Assembly: GCA_910584435.1 (NCBI GenBank) | Contig: CAJUAP010000017.1 | Coordinates: 5,619-69,618, forward strand | DNA length: 64,000 bases | Direction of reading: 5' to 3' | From: an uncultured Acetatifactor sp. | GTDB taxonomy: Bacteria > Bacillota > Clostridia > Lachnospirales > Lachnospiraceae | Shown here: piece by piece, positions 8,777 through 16,880 of the stretch | Position numbering within the stretch: position 1 is the stretch's first letter | Layout of the letters: the number at the start of each line of letters is the position of its first letter | The notes under the pieces: model-generated | Databases searched by the model: none | Seen by the model: only the letters and a program-made list of their open reading frames with translations | Told to the model about the DNA's origin: nothing | Position numbers and translations under genes: made by a program

Positions 8777-9856
8777 CTATGTGTCCTTGTCAGAACCTGC
8801 GGCGTCTTCGATCAAGCCCAGAATCGTTTTGATAGAATCCATCTGTCCACTGTTATTCATGGCATCCCGGAAGGTCTGTCTGGTAAAATACAGCTCGTGC
8901 ACTTTATCTACTAACATATCTGTTGTCAGATCGTCTTCCTGAATCACGATAGAGAATCCCTGGGCTTCAAAAGATTTGGCATTCAGCAGCTGGTCGCCGC
9001 GGCTGCTGGAAGCAGGGAGCGGTATCAGGATATTTGGTTTCTTCAGCGCCAGAAGTTCACATATTGCATTGGCACCGGCACGGGAAATCACAATATCCGC
9101 CATGGCAAATAAATCTTTCAATTCTGTCTTCACATATTCAAATTGTTTATATCCCGGTGTGTTCAGAAGCAGATTGTCTACTTTGTCCTTGCCGCACAGG
9201 TGGACTACCTGAAAATCCGTCAGCAGTCTGGGCAGTGCATCCCGAACCGCTTTATTGACATTGGCAGCCCCCAGGCTTCCGCCGATTACCATGACTACAG
9301 GAATATTGGCACTGAAGCCGCACATGTTGAGCCCGGCAAGTTTATTTCCCTGTGCCAGTTCTGCCCTGATGGGAGAGCCGGTCAGTACCGCTTTGTTCTC
9401 AGGAAGCTGTTTCAAGGTTTCCGGGAAATTGCAGCAGACCTTCTTGGCCGCAGGAATGCACATTCTGTTGGCCAGTCCGGGTGTCATGTCGGATTCATGA
9501 ATAATGCAGGGAATCCCCAGGGAGGCCGCCGCACGGACTACAGGAACGGAGACGAAACCGCCCTTGGAAAAAACCACATCCGGCCTATGGTTTTTCAGAA
9601 ATTTCTTTGCCTCGGAAAAACCTTTTATAACGCGGAAAGGATCCGTAAAGTTTTTCAAATCCAGATATCGTCGAAATTTACCTGTGGAGATACCTATATA
9701 GGGTATGTCAAAATCGCTGATTAGTTTCTTCTCAATACCATCATAGGAACCCATATAAGTAATTTCATAGCCGGCGTCCTTTAGGGAAGGGAGCAGAGCA
9801 ATATTGGGGGTGACATGTCCTGCGGAGCCCCCGCCTGTCAAGATTATTTTTTTCAT
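8777..9856 (-). CDS. murG: MurG, lipid II synthase (GlcNAc transferase)
   Basis: 359 residues, GT28 family. MurG transfers GlcNAc from UDP-GlcNAc to lipid I at the inner membrane face, the last cytosolic step of peptidoglycan precursor synthesis. Visible motifs: 'TGGGSAGHVTPN' near the N-terminus (glycine loop), 'GGSLGAANVN' near residue 185, and 'SRAGANAICELLALKKPN' near 255 (UDP-GlcNAc pocket). The ATG at 9856 ('MKKIILTGGG') was chosen because GAAAGG lies 7 nt upstream; a longer form would need a TTG. It stands outside a dcw cluster, 17 nt behind the TSCPD gene and probably co-transcribed with it. Confidence 0.95.
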   Translation of the reverse strand: MKKIILTGGGSAGHVTPNIALLPSLKDAGYEITYMGSYDGIEKKLISDFDIPYIGISTGKFRRYLDLKNFTDPFRVIKGFSEAKKFLKNHRPDVVFSKGGFVSVPVVRAAASLGIPCIIHESDMTPGLANRMCIPAAKKVCCNFPETLKQLPENKAVLTGSPIRAELAQGNKLAGLNMCGFSANIPVVMVIGGSLGAANVNKAVRDALPRLLTDFQVVHLCGKDKVDNLLLNTPGYKQFEYVKTELKDLFAMADIVISRAGANAICELLALKKPNILIPLPASSSRGDQLLNAKSFEAQGFSIVIQEDDLTTDMLVDKVHELYFTRQTFRDAMNNSGQMDSIKTILGLIEDAAGSDKDT

Positions 9857-9873
9857 AACAATGCCTTTCAAAA

Positions 9874-10119
9874 TTATAGCATTTGTTCAAGCGCTTGTGC
9901 CAGCTGATCAGGGCAGGAGGTTGGTTTTGAGCCGCAGCGGATGCCTTTGAGCTTGGATATAGCCTCTTGTGCTGTCATTCCTTTGACCAGGGCGCTGACA
10001 CCCTGCAGATTGCCGTGGCATCCGCCGGTAAACTGTACGGAGTCAATGACGCCATCCTTTAATGTAATATCAATTTCCCTGGAACAGGTGCCGTGAGTCT
10101 TATATTTCAGCGTATCCAT
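9874..10119 (-). CDS. TSCPD-domain (TIGR03905) small protein
   Basis: 81 residues. Four conserved cysteines in 'HGTCSREI', 'GGCHGNLQG' and 'GIRCGSKPTSCPDQL' match the TSCPD/TIGR03905 family, a domain also found at the C-terminus of some ribonucleotide reductases and probably metal binding. Function of the stand-alone form is unknown. The ATG at 10119 has AGGAG upstream; an ATG eight codons earlier lacks one. First gene of a likely two-gene unit with murG. Confidence 0.88.
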   Translation of the reverse strand: MDTLKYKTHGTCSREIDITLKDGVIDSVQFTGGCHGNLQGVSALVKGMTAQEAISKLKGIRCGSKPTSCPDQLAQALEQML

Positions 10120-10158
10120 AGATGTTCTCTCCTTTATTATCAAAATATGTTATGATAT

Positions 10159-10187
10159 ATTCTATCAGATTTTGTTCCATTCTGCAA
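10159..10187 (-). promoter_or_regulatory. Promoter of TSCPD-murG unit
   Basis: Read on the minus strand: TTGCAG, 17-nt spacer, TAGAAT, about 40 nt before the TSCPD start. Confidence 0.6.
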
Positions 10188-10821
10188 TCATAGATTATCA
10201 GGCTTTAGCGTTGAAAATTAGATAGTTCTTCAATTTATAACTAATTTCGACCAATCATGTTATGCTTAAACAATTTGCCGTTGTTATTTTGTGAATGATG
10301 ATATTGTTTTTTTGTAAGAACTAAATAGTAATAGTACTGTGGTTAAGGGGAGTTCAAGTATAAGTGAAAAAGCTTCAGGTGCTGCTATTCTGCAGACAGC
10401 ATATGAAGTTTTTTAAATTATTGATATCGGAGGCCGAATTTTTAAGCAATATATGTGAGCTATACTATAAGCCTGTATGTCTCTTGACGGACATATTTTT
10501 ATCATTGAGACTATTAACTATTCTGTCGCTTCAGATTAGTAGATTTTGGCGGTCTTGAGTATAAATAGTTAATATGATTGATCCTTTTACTTAATACCTG
10601 GGAGAGAATCATTCCAAAGAGTGACATGAAAATCGCTTATAATGCCGGGAATGCTGATAATATGTCAGAAAAGGTAAAAATAATACGATGAAAATTTCTG
10701 TAAAACCGTGGTGATTTCAGTTATACTAGGTCTAAAGAACAAGTTCGCCTGGCATTCTTCCCATGCATTGTCTGCGTCGGCATGGCGGGAAGTGCTGGAA
10801 CTTTGTGAGAGGAGGCATAGT
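10188..10821. other. AT-rich intergenic region, no convincing gene
   Basis: A 634-nt gap. A 64-codon GTG frame at 10364-10558 has GGGGAG upstream but an unconvincing sequence. A hairpin arm pair CTTCCCATGC/GCATGGCGGGAAG at about 10759-10795 precedes the next gene; part of it (GGCATGGCGGGAAGTGC) resembles 8630 (GGTATGACGGGAAGTGC). It probably contains the promoter of the membrane protein gene, but none is clear. Confidence 0.4.
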
Positions 10822-11721
10822 ATGTTTCGTGTGTTTCAGGAAGAAAAGCTGATTACAATTGGTATGTTTTTATGTCTTGGATTAAGTATTGTGTTAAGGA
10901 TGTTTTTGGGATTGCTCTATCGGAATATGATTAAGGAAGCGGATAATATGGCGTCGACAGAGAACCGGCTGCTGAAGCAATGCAAGACCAAATTTGCAAG
11001 CTGTTATCAGATGAGCAATGGTGTGGCCAATATTCCGGTATTTGTGGACAAGTTTCTGAATCGTATGTCTCTCGGACATTTATCCTTTGAGACCATATAT
11101 CATCTTTCGGGGCAGCTCATGCTGCTGTCGGTGGTGTTCTCCGGGGTGGGGGTGTGTAAAAGTATCCTGGGAGGACGAACGGTGGGGGATGTACTGCCCT
11201 TTTACATTGTCAGCTTTTTCGGCTTGTACATATATTTCAGCGTATCTACCGTAGTGGATATCAGGGGAAAGAAGCGGGTGCTAAAGGTTAATTTGGTGGA
11301 TTATCTGGAAAATCATTTATCGCCCAGGATAGATATCACAAGGCAGGATATGGAGATGCTGTATGGAGAGGCCGCTTATGAAGAGAAGAGAAATAACTTC
11401 GGCCGTTTACAGGGAGGGCAGAAAGCAAAAGGAAGAAGCCGTAAGGGGAATAAGGGGGTTCAGGCCAGGCCGGTCAAACGGACAGTGGAGCTTATGCCCA
11501 TTGGAAATAGAATAGCTGCCGGAAGCGAAGAATTTGTGAGCGAAGAACCGGCAGTGGAAGAAGCAATCGGCACAGAACCAGAGCATCCGGGGTACAGCCA
11601 GCAGCATTCGGAGTATATCCAGCCGGAGCCGCAGCACAATGCAGAGGTCAAGCCGGAAGATACGTCAGAGGTAACGGAGGAAGAACTGGAAGCATTGCTG
11701 AAGGAATTTTTGACTTCATAG
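10822..11721 (+). CDS. Uncharacterised membrane protein with long polar tail
   Basis: 299 residues from the ATG at 10822, chosen for the GAGGAGG 7 nt upstream. One hydrophobic segment near residues 10-30, then a soluble stretch of about 70 residues, two hydrophobic segments near 95-115 and 125-150, then a charged Pro/Glu-rich cytosolic tail to the end. No known domain recognised. The tail has Glu/Pro/Gln-rich low complexity. A hairpin at 11755-11792 follows. It could be a cell-envelope scaffold, but that is only a guess from topology. Confidence 0.7.
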   Translation: MFRVFQEEKLITIGMFLCLGLSIVLRMFLGLLYRNMIKEADNMASTENRLLKQCKTKFASCYQMSNGVANIPVFVDKFLNRMSLGHLSFETIYHLSGQLMLLSVVFSGVGVCKSILGGRTVGDVLPFYIVSFFGLYIYFSVSTVVDIRGKKRVLKVNLVDYLENHLSPRIDITRQDMEMLYGEAAYEEKRNNFGRLQGGQKAKGRSRKGNKGVQARPVKRTVELMPIGNRIAAGSEEFVSEEPAVEEAIGTEPEHPGYSQQHSEYIQPEPQHNAEVKPEDTSEVTEEELEALLKEFLTS

Positions 11722-11754
11722 AATGGAGTTGTACGATATTAAAATTGCCAGGTA

Positions 11755-11792
11755 CTGCATGCAGATTTTTACGGAAATGAATCTGCATGCAG
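11755..11792. terminator. Convergent-gene hairpin (likely bidirectional terminator)
   Basis: A perfect 13-bp stem, CTGCATGCAGATT with AATCTGCATGCAG, around a 12-nt loop. It lies between the membrane protein gene and the converging GH43 gene. T tracts on either side are short. Confidence 0.6.
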
Positions 11793-11875
11793 CTGCTTTT
11801 ACAGGGAGTTGTTATGGAAGGTGCAGGAAAAAGGATTTTTATTCGGAAATTTTCCGGACAGGAGGTGGAATATTT

Positions 11876-13567
11876 TCAGTATTTGCTTCCCCACACAGCA
11901 ATATTGTTTCCGATGGCGGTAAAAGTCATAACGACTTTGCGCTTGGTTTCATCCTCGAACATCTGCTCACTGGGCATTTTCAGAAAGACGCCGTCATAGG
12001 TAATGCCGCCTATTGTAATGGACATATGTGCAGTGCCTTCCTCATAGCTCCAGGTTCCCGGCATTGCGCCTGTCACAGTGCCGTCTTTCTGTAAAGTAAT
12101 CCGAACAGCCTGTTCAATGCCGATATAGTCTTTGCCGGATTTGCGGTAATAGGAAGCAGGAGTATGGACAATGTATTCATATTCTCCGCACATTTCCTCC
12201 ATAGTATATCCTGCCGTGCTGATGGTTTCTCCCGTATACTCATAGGGGGCAGCTGCAAGCCAGCCGTTTTTGTTCATAAACAGCTGCTGCACCCTGACCT
12301 CGTGGGCTTCGGCAATGCCGTATTTCCCACCGGCAAAACGGCTGTGGTAAATCAGGAAGATCTGTCCGGTTTCTGTGACATAGGCCGAATTATGCCCCTG
12401 GGATACACGGATTTCGCGGCTGCCGGTCCAATCACAGCTTCCCATAAGCCGTACACCAATATTGGTATATAAGTTATTGGCGGCTTTCTGATACACTGCG
12501 GGATTGCCGGCCTCATCCACATAAGGGCCATTGATATCTTCTGAGCGGAATACGCGGATCTGGTATCCGCCTGTGGCGGTCAGGCCACCGTAAGACAGAA
12601 AGAGATAATAATAGCCGCCGCTGTGAATCAGGAAGGAGCCTTCTCCGGAAACGCCAAAGCCGCCTGCAATTTTATGACCGTAATAGGCATCAGACTCATT
12701 GGGGATTGTCTCATATGTGGTTTGATAGTCACGCAGACCTGTTTCTTCATTTAATTTTATCTGATAAATGCCGCCGAACCATGAGCCAAAAGACATCCAC
12801 AGATTTCCTTCCTCATCATAAGTCAGGCAGGGGTCAATGGCATTGAGCTTCGTATCCGCAGTGCTTTGATACCGGGTCAAGTCAGCACTTTCCCCGAGTA
12901 CCCGGTATACATCCGTCAGTTCTGCGGAGTGCTTTTTCCCTGCATCAAAGCCGGAGTAAACTACCGGGCCGCCATATTCATAAGGACCTTCTATGTTGTC
13001 TGCGGTCAGCATGACAATAACGGAATTCCAGTCATCTCCGTTGACGCTCATATACATACAATACTTGCCCATTTTTTTATTATAAATAACATCCGGAGCC
13101 CACAGATTTCCTTTCAGTTCCGGATTGGAAGCCGTTTTGCACCAGCTTTCCCATTCCTTTCCGAAAAGCGTCTGATACTCCGTATTGATATTCATGGTAA
13201 AACTTTCCCAGTTCTGCAGGTCCGTACTTTTGGCCCATGCCATGTGTGAACCGAAGATATAGTAGGTTCTATTATCGTAAATGACAGAGGGATCATGAAC
13301 TGTGACACGGCGCATGGGAACATCTGCAAATGCTGTTTCGTCTTCCGTTATTGCAGCGGCATTATCTCTGTCTGCCGCATTGTCTGTATCTGTCAGTCTG
13401 TCAGTACTTGCCTTGTTGTCAGTATCTGTCATATTGTCGGAATTTGCCATATTGCCTGTACCTGCCATGCCGCTCTCCTGTGTCTGCTGAATATCCGGTT
13501 TGCTGCAGCCGGTTGCCCAAACAACGGCCATGGCTGCACAAATGAAAATTTTATGATATTTTTTCAT
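11876..13567 (-). CDS. GH43 endo-arabinanase-like lipoprotein
   Basis: 563 residues. A lipoprotein-type signal ends 'VVWATGC' (Cys about residue 22), followed by a degenerate Asp/Thr/Asn repeat linker to about residue 75. The GH43 five-blade propeller follows: 'VHDPSVIYDNRTYYIFGSH' carries the catalytic-base Asp, 'NAIDPCLTYDEEGNLWMSF' the pKa-modulating Asp and 'GVSGEGSFLIHSGGYYYLF' the acid Glu. The C-terminal about 100 residues look like the small beta domain seen after endo-1,5-alpha-L-arabinanases. Likely role: cell-surface cleavage of plant arabinan. The ATG at 13567 has GGAGG 5 nt upstream; the promoter is at 13598-13627. No transporter or sugar-use genes adjoin it. Confidence 0.88.
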   Translation of the reverse strand: MKKYHKIFICAAMAVVWATGCSKPDIQQTQESGMAGTGNMANSDNMTDTDNKASTDRLTDTDNAADRDNAAAITEDETAFADVPMRRVTVHDPSVIYDNRTYYIFGSHMAWAKSTDLQNWESFTMNINTEYQTLFGKEWESWCKTASNPELKGNLWAPDVIYNKKMGKYCMYMSVNGDDWNSVIVMLTADNIEGPYEYGGPVVYSGFDAGKKHSAELTDVYRVLGESADLTRYQSTADTKLNAIDPCLTYDEEGNLWMSFGSWFGGIYQIKLNEETGLRDYQTTYETIPNESDAYYGHKIAGGFGVSGEGSFLIHSGGYYYLFLSYGGLTATGGYQIRVFRSEDINGPYVDEAGNPAVYQKAANNLYTNIGVRLMGSCDWTGSREIRVSQGHNSAYVTETGQIFLIYHSRFAGGKYGIAEAHEVRVQQLFMNKNGWLAAAPYEYTGETISTAGYTMEEMCGEYEYIVHTPASYYRKSGKDYIGIEQAVRITLQKDGTVTGAMPGTWSYEEGTAHMSITIGGITYDGVFLKMPSEQMFEDETKRKVVMTFTAIGNNIAVWGSKY

Positions 13568-13597
13568 ATATTCCTCCATATATTCCTATACGTTTTT

Positions 13598-13627
13598 AGT
13601 ATAAAACCCGGGATCTGTATCTGTCAA
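13598..13627 (-). promoter_or_regulatory. Promoter of GH43 gene
   Basis: On the minus strand TTGACA (13622-13627), 18-nt spacer, TATACT (13598-13603), about 30 nt before the start codon, so the leader is short. Confidence 0.85.
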
Positions 13628-13985
13628 GGACTCCGTAATATACGCAGCCGTAATTATTTGATGTCTTGTCTCAACTGTGGTTATTTATACGGTATATTGG
13701 TTAAATTTACAGTACACCCCGGCTGAAGACCGTCAGCCAGGTACTTTTCTGATGGTATCACTGTAAATCCCGATGATCTGCAGTATGGAAGGAAGAAATC
13801 CGAAAATGAAATTTGGGGAGTTATACGAAAAAATTTAAAAATTTTGGAAAGACAGAAAGGATTATGCCAAAAGGGTATGAAAAGACAAGCAATGCGTCAG
13901 AAGATTCCGGCATGACGTAAGATGGAACCTTCTGACGATAACAGAAATAAAAGGCAGATAGAAACGGCAGATAGAAACGTTTCAT
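13628..13985. other. Intergenic region holding a downstream hairpin
   Basis: Between the GH43 promoter and the end of the lipoprotein gene. It contains a 14-bp inverted repeat with one mismatch, CGTCAGAAGATTCC (13895-13908) and GGAACCTTCTGACG (13924-13937), about 50 nt after the lipoprotein stop on the minus strand and probably its terminator, though the T tract is poor. Nothing else is seen. Confidence 0.5.
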
Positions 13986-14963
13986 TTATTCGACAGTGAG
14001 AGTAAAACGGTAAGAAGTATCGCTGGTATGAAAAGTCTCCCTGTTTCGTAATTCGTAAGGCTGTTCTGATACAAAGGCTGTAACCTCATAGAAGCCGGGC
14101 TCTGATGGAGCGGTAAATTCAAGTGTTCCGTAACTCATAAGACCCGGTATGTTTTTGACGTATTCAAAGGGGCTGCCATTAACCTGCTGTTGTTTCCAGT
14201 CAAGGAGAAGAAGGATTAAAATGTCATCGGCTTTCTCATAATTGCCCGCACGATATGCCAGAGATACGGTTTCGTTTGGCTGAACGGTTATATTTGACGG
14301 CGGAAGATATACAACGGAATTTCCTTCCGTTTCGTAATCCTGGTTCAGCATGATTCCCTGGTACTCTAATTCCAGATAAACGTCGGGTTCCCTGCATACC
14401 TGTGTGGGATTGATCCGGCGTTCTCCTTCTGCCGGAGCCAATTCATAATTCATGACAATGCCATAGGAATTGCTTATGAAATCCAGATCTTTCGCATGGG
14501 TGTCAGGTGCAGTCAGTACTGCTGCTGTCAGGATGTGGGATTCGTCCATGGAAGCGTCCGTATCCAAATTGACTACTAGGTCAAGCTCTTCTCCTGCAGC
14601 GGCAGAGAAAACATATCCGTTATGCTTTTGCTCATTGAGATAAAAGTCTGTTTCCTGATAGTCGAGGAAAAGTTTCAGAATGTATTCATGCTCTTTTTGT
14701 GTCAGATTTGCAAACTGTACATGCAGATTGTCCGCGACAGTGTCCATGTGAATCAAACCGCTTATGGTGGGTTCGCTGTCATTTACTACACCCAGGACAA
14801 TCACGTTGCCAAAGTCCTGATAAGTTTCAGCCAGGCCGGGAGAATTCTGTGATGCTGTTCTGCCGCAGGAAACAAGGAAAAATACGACTGTCATTAGACA
14901 GATACATAATGTGTTTTTCTTCAGGATGCAGGATATGATTACTCTTCCGAACTTGTTATTCAT
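13986..14963 (-). CDS. Uncharacterised surface lipoprotein, coupled to secreted partner
   Basis: 325 residues. The N-terminus is basic then hydrophobic, ending in a good lipobox 'FLVSC' (Cys about 33). The rest is beta-rich, with two or three Ig-like or carbohydrate-binding-like stretches, for example 'NITVQPNETVSLAYRAGNY' near residue 225 and a closing 'PSEPGFYEVTAFVSEQ' segment. No enzymatic motif seen. Its start overlaps the end of the upstream secreted-protein gene by 8 nt, so translation is probably coupled. The pair likely works together outside the cell; function unknown. Confidence 0.75.
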   Translation of the reverse strand: MNNKFGRVIISCILKKNTLCICLMTVVFFLVSCGRTASQNSPGLAETYQDFGNVIVLGVVNDSEPTISGLIHMDTVADNLHVQFANLTQKEHEYILKLFLDYQETDFYLNEQKHNGYVFSAAAGEELDLVVNLDTDASMDESHILTAAVLTAPDTHAKDLDFISNSYGIVMNYELAPAEGERRINPTQVCREPDVYLELEYQGIMLNQDYETEGNSVVYLPPSNITVQPNETVSLAYRAGNYEKADDILILLLLDWKQQQVNGSPFEYVKNIPGLMSYGTLEFTAPSEPGFYEVTAFVSEQPYELRNRETFHTSDTSYRFTLTVE

Positions 14964-15429
14964 AAGTATAGCTGCCCTCTGAAGATGCTACGCCTGCGTC
15001 TTTTGTCACCTGTATGGTATAGTAACCTGTGAAGGTACATTTTTCCGTTGCTGCTTTGATGGTGCCGGAATTGCAGGCAGTGGTATTATTTTGTTCTCGC
15101 CAGCCTGTGGTACTTGTAGAAGAACCATAATTATTTACATCGCATTTTGCCCGTACACTGTATGAGGTCTGATATGCTTCGGTGTATGCATATGCCTGAG
15201 GCTTGCCGAATAAGGGATTGGAATGATAGAGAGTGCCCATTCCAATCTCTGTCATATCATCACTTCGGGCAGGATTGGTGACGGCAGTGGACAGATGCTG
15301 CCTGAACATGCGCCCGGTTTCTATATCGTAGGGCATTTCATAGGGATTTTGGTCTGCTGCAGCACCTGCTGATAAGGATAGACCAAAACACATTGTGCCA
15401 ATTGCCATTGCTGCTGTTAATGTGTTCAT
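14956..15429 (-). CDS. Small secreted Cys-containing protein
   Basis: 157 residues. Hydrophobic start 'MNTLTAAMAIGTMCFGLSL' with a likely signal-peptidase site after 'SAGAAA', but without the usual N-terminal Lys/Arg. The mature part is rich in Ser, Thr, Asn and Tyr, with three cysteines (in 'RAKCDVNNYG', 'TTACNSG' and 'TEKCTFTGYYTIQ'), suggesting a small beta-rich secreted fold. No family recognised; a bacteriocin or adhesin role would be a guess. AAGGGG lies 8 nt upstream and a near-consensus promoter at 15482. First gene of an overlapping pair with the lipoprotein gene. Confidence 0.75.
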   Translation of the reverse strand: MNTLTAAMAIGTMCFGLSLSAGAAADQNPYEMPYDIETGRMFRQHLSTAVTNPARSDDMTEIGMGTLYHSNPLFGKPQAYAYTEAYQTSYSVRAKCDVNNYGSSTSTTGWREQNNTTACNSGTIKAATEKCTFTGYYTIQVTKDAGVASSEGSYTYE

Positions 15430-15481
15430 AGATAATTCCCCTTTCTGCTATACTATGAATTCGTCTTATTTTTATTATACT

Positions 15482-15510
15482 ATTATACTATTATAATAAT
15501 TAAAAGTCAA
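15482..15510 (-). promoter_or_regulatory. Promoter of secreted protein-lipoprotein operon
   Basis: On the minus strand TTGACT, 17-nt spacer, TATAAT, within very AT-rich DNA with repeated TATTATAC steps, giving a leader of about 45 nt. The remaining DNA to 15786 holds no gene: the long upstream extension of the dehydrogenase frame lacks homology and a ribosome-binding site. Confidence 0.8.
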
Positions 15511-15786
15511 GCAATTAGAAAGCATTCTTCCAATAAGTCTTTGTTGTAAGATATAACAGGGCTGCTTTTTGAGTGGAAGGCAGGGGTAGGGCTAAAGTTC
15601 CGGTCAATTCATAATGGAAAGAGTATGTCCGGTTGGTCAGGGATGGGGAAAAGGAAAGGCATCGTATCGTCTTTGGCGGATGTTTTTTGCGGCGGTAAAA
15701 CTTGCCTTTCCGGTATTGTTGATGTAAAATGGGGAAAGGATTCTATTTCAAGCATACCATCATTTGCGTCAGGGGGCAGTATCAAT

Positions 15787-16749
15787 ATGAAAATAGTGAT
15801 TTTGGAGCGGAACAGTGTGGGTGAGGATGTATCGGTAGCATGTCTCAGCGACTTTGGGCAGGTTACGGCATACGGCAATACGGTAACTGCAGAGGAAGTC
15901 CGCGACAGGGTTCGGGATGCGGATATTGTCATTGCCAACAAGTCCCCTATGTGCGAGGCGACCTTAAAGGATGCGCCCAATGTGAAGCTTATTTGTGAGT
16001 TTGCCACAGGTTACGATAATTGCGACCTTGCTTATTGTAATGCCAGGGGGATTAAAGTTGCCAATGTGAGAGATTACTGCACTGCCATGGTGGCCCAGCA
16101 TACCTTTACCATGGCGCTTGCGCTGAGTCAGAAATTGTTTCATTATGATACCTATGTGAAATCCGGGGCGTATAGTGCCCAGGACAGATTCTCTAACTTC
16201 GACATCCCTTTTTATGAATTAGAGGGTAAGACATGGGGAATTGTGGGAATGGGGAATATAGGGAGACGTGTGGCGAAGATTGCAGCAGCCTTTGGATGCA
16301 GGGTAATCTTCTATTCCATCACCGGAAAAAGCACATGTACGGAATATTGTCAGGTAGATAAGGAAATGCTGCTTTCCGAGAGTGATTTTCTGTCACTGCA
16401 TTGTCCGCTGAGTGAATTGTCGCGGCATTTTATTGATGCAGCGGCACTGGAATGCATGAAAAATACAGCGGTACTGCTGAATGTGGCAAGGGGCGCAGTG
16501 GTGGACAATATGGCTCTGTACCAGGCGCTTATGGAGGGGAAAATTGCAGCAGCAGGTCTGGATGTGCTGGAGAAGGAGCCATTGGATGCAGCCCATCCCC
16601 TGTGCAGCATTCGGGACAGTAACCGTCTGCTGGTGACACCCCATTTGGCGTGGGCCAGTGTGGAGGCCAGAACCCGCTGCGTACAGGAGGCATATCGGAA
16701 TATTGAAGCATTTCTGCAGGGCGGGGCCAGAAATCTGGTAGTTTCGTGA
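15787..16749 (+). CDS. D-2-hydroxyacid dehydrogenase (NAD-dependent)
   Basis: 320 residues from ATG 15787 ('MKIVILERNSVGED'), the usual family length; the frame is open 54 codons further upstream but that part is not homologous. The Rossmann motif is 'GIVGMGNIGRRVAKIA' (about 147-162). The catalytic set is Arg in 'LNVARGAVVD', Glu in 'DVLEKEPLD' and His in 'LLVTPHLAWAS'. The family reduces 2-oxoacids such as hydroxypyruvate, glyoxylate or 2-ketoacids to D-hydroxyacids. The substrate is not determined by sequence. Stand-alone gene, followed by tandem repeats at 16800. Confidence 0.92.
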   Translation: MKIVILERNSVGEDVSVACLSDFGQVTAYGNTVTAEEVRDRVRDADIVIANKSPMCEATLKDAPNVKLICEFATGYDNCDLAYCNARGIKVANVRDYCTAMVAQHTFTMALALSQKLFHYDTYVKSGAYSAQDRFSNFDIPFYELEGKTWGIVGMGNIGRRVAKIAAAFGCRVIFYSITGKSTCTEYCQVDKEMLLSESDFLSLHCPLSELSRHFIDAAALECMKNTAVLLNVARGAVVDNMALYQALMEGKIAAAGLDVLEKEPLDAAHPLCSIRDSNRLLVTPHLAWASVEARTRCVQEAYRNIEAFLQGGARNLVVS

Positions 16750-16799
16750 CATGGAAAGACAGGAATAAGATAGAAAGAGGGGAGGTATAAAGGAAGGTG

Positions 16800-16867
16800 G
16801 GGATAGAAAGACGGGCAGGGATAGAAAGAAAGGGATAGAAAGAAAGGGATAGAAAGAAAGGGAGAGG
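16800..16867. repeat. 14-bp tandem repeat upstream of ATPase gene
   Basis: Three perfect units GGGATAGAAAGAAA (16818-16859) flanked by degraded copies. Purine-only on the plus strand. The last partial unit supplies the GGAGAGGAGG ribosome-binding region of the next gene. Confidence 0.85.
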
Positions 16868-16880
16868 AGGGGGTTGACGG

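Noticed and set aside
10364..10558. 64-codon GTG frame with GGGGAG upstream
   Set aside because: Composition is untypical of protein and no similarity is recognised; kept only as a remark in the gap entry.
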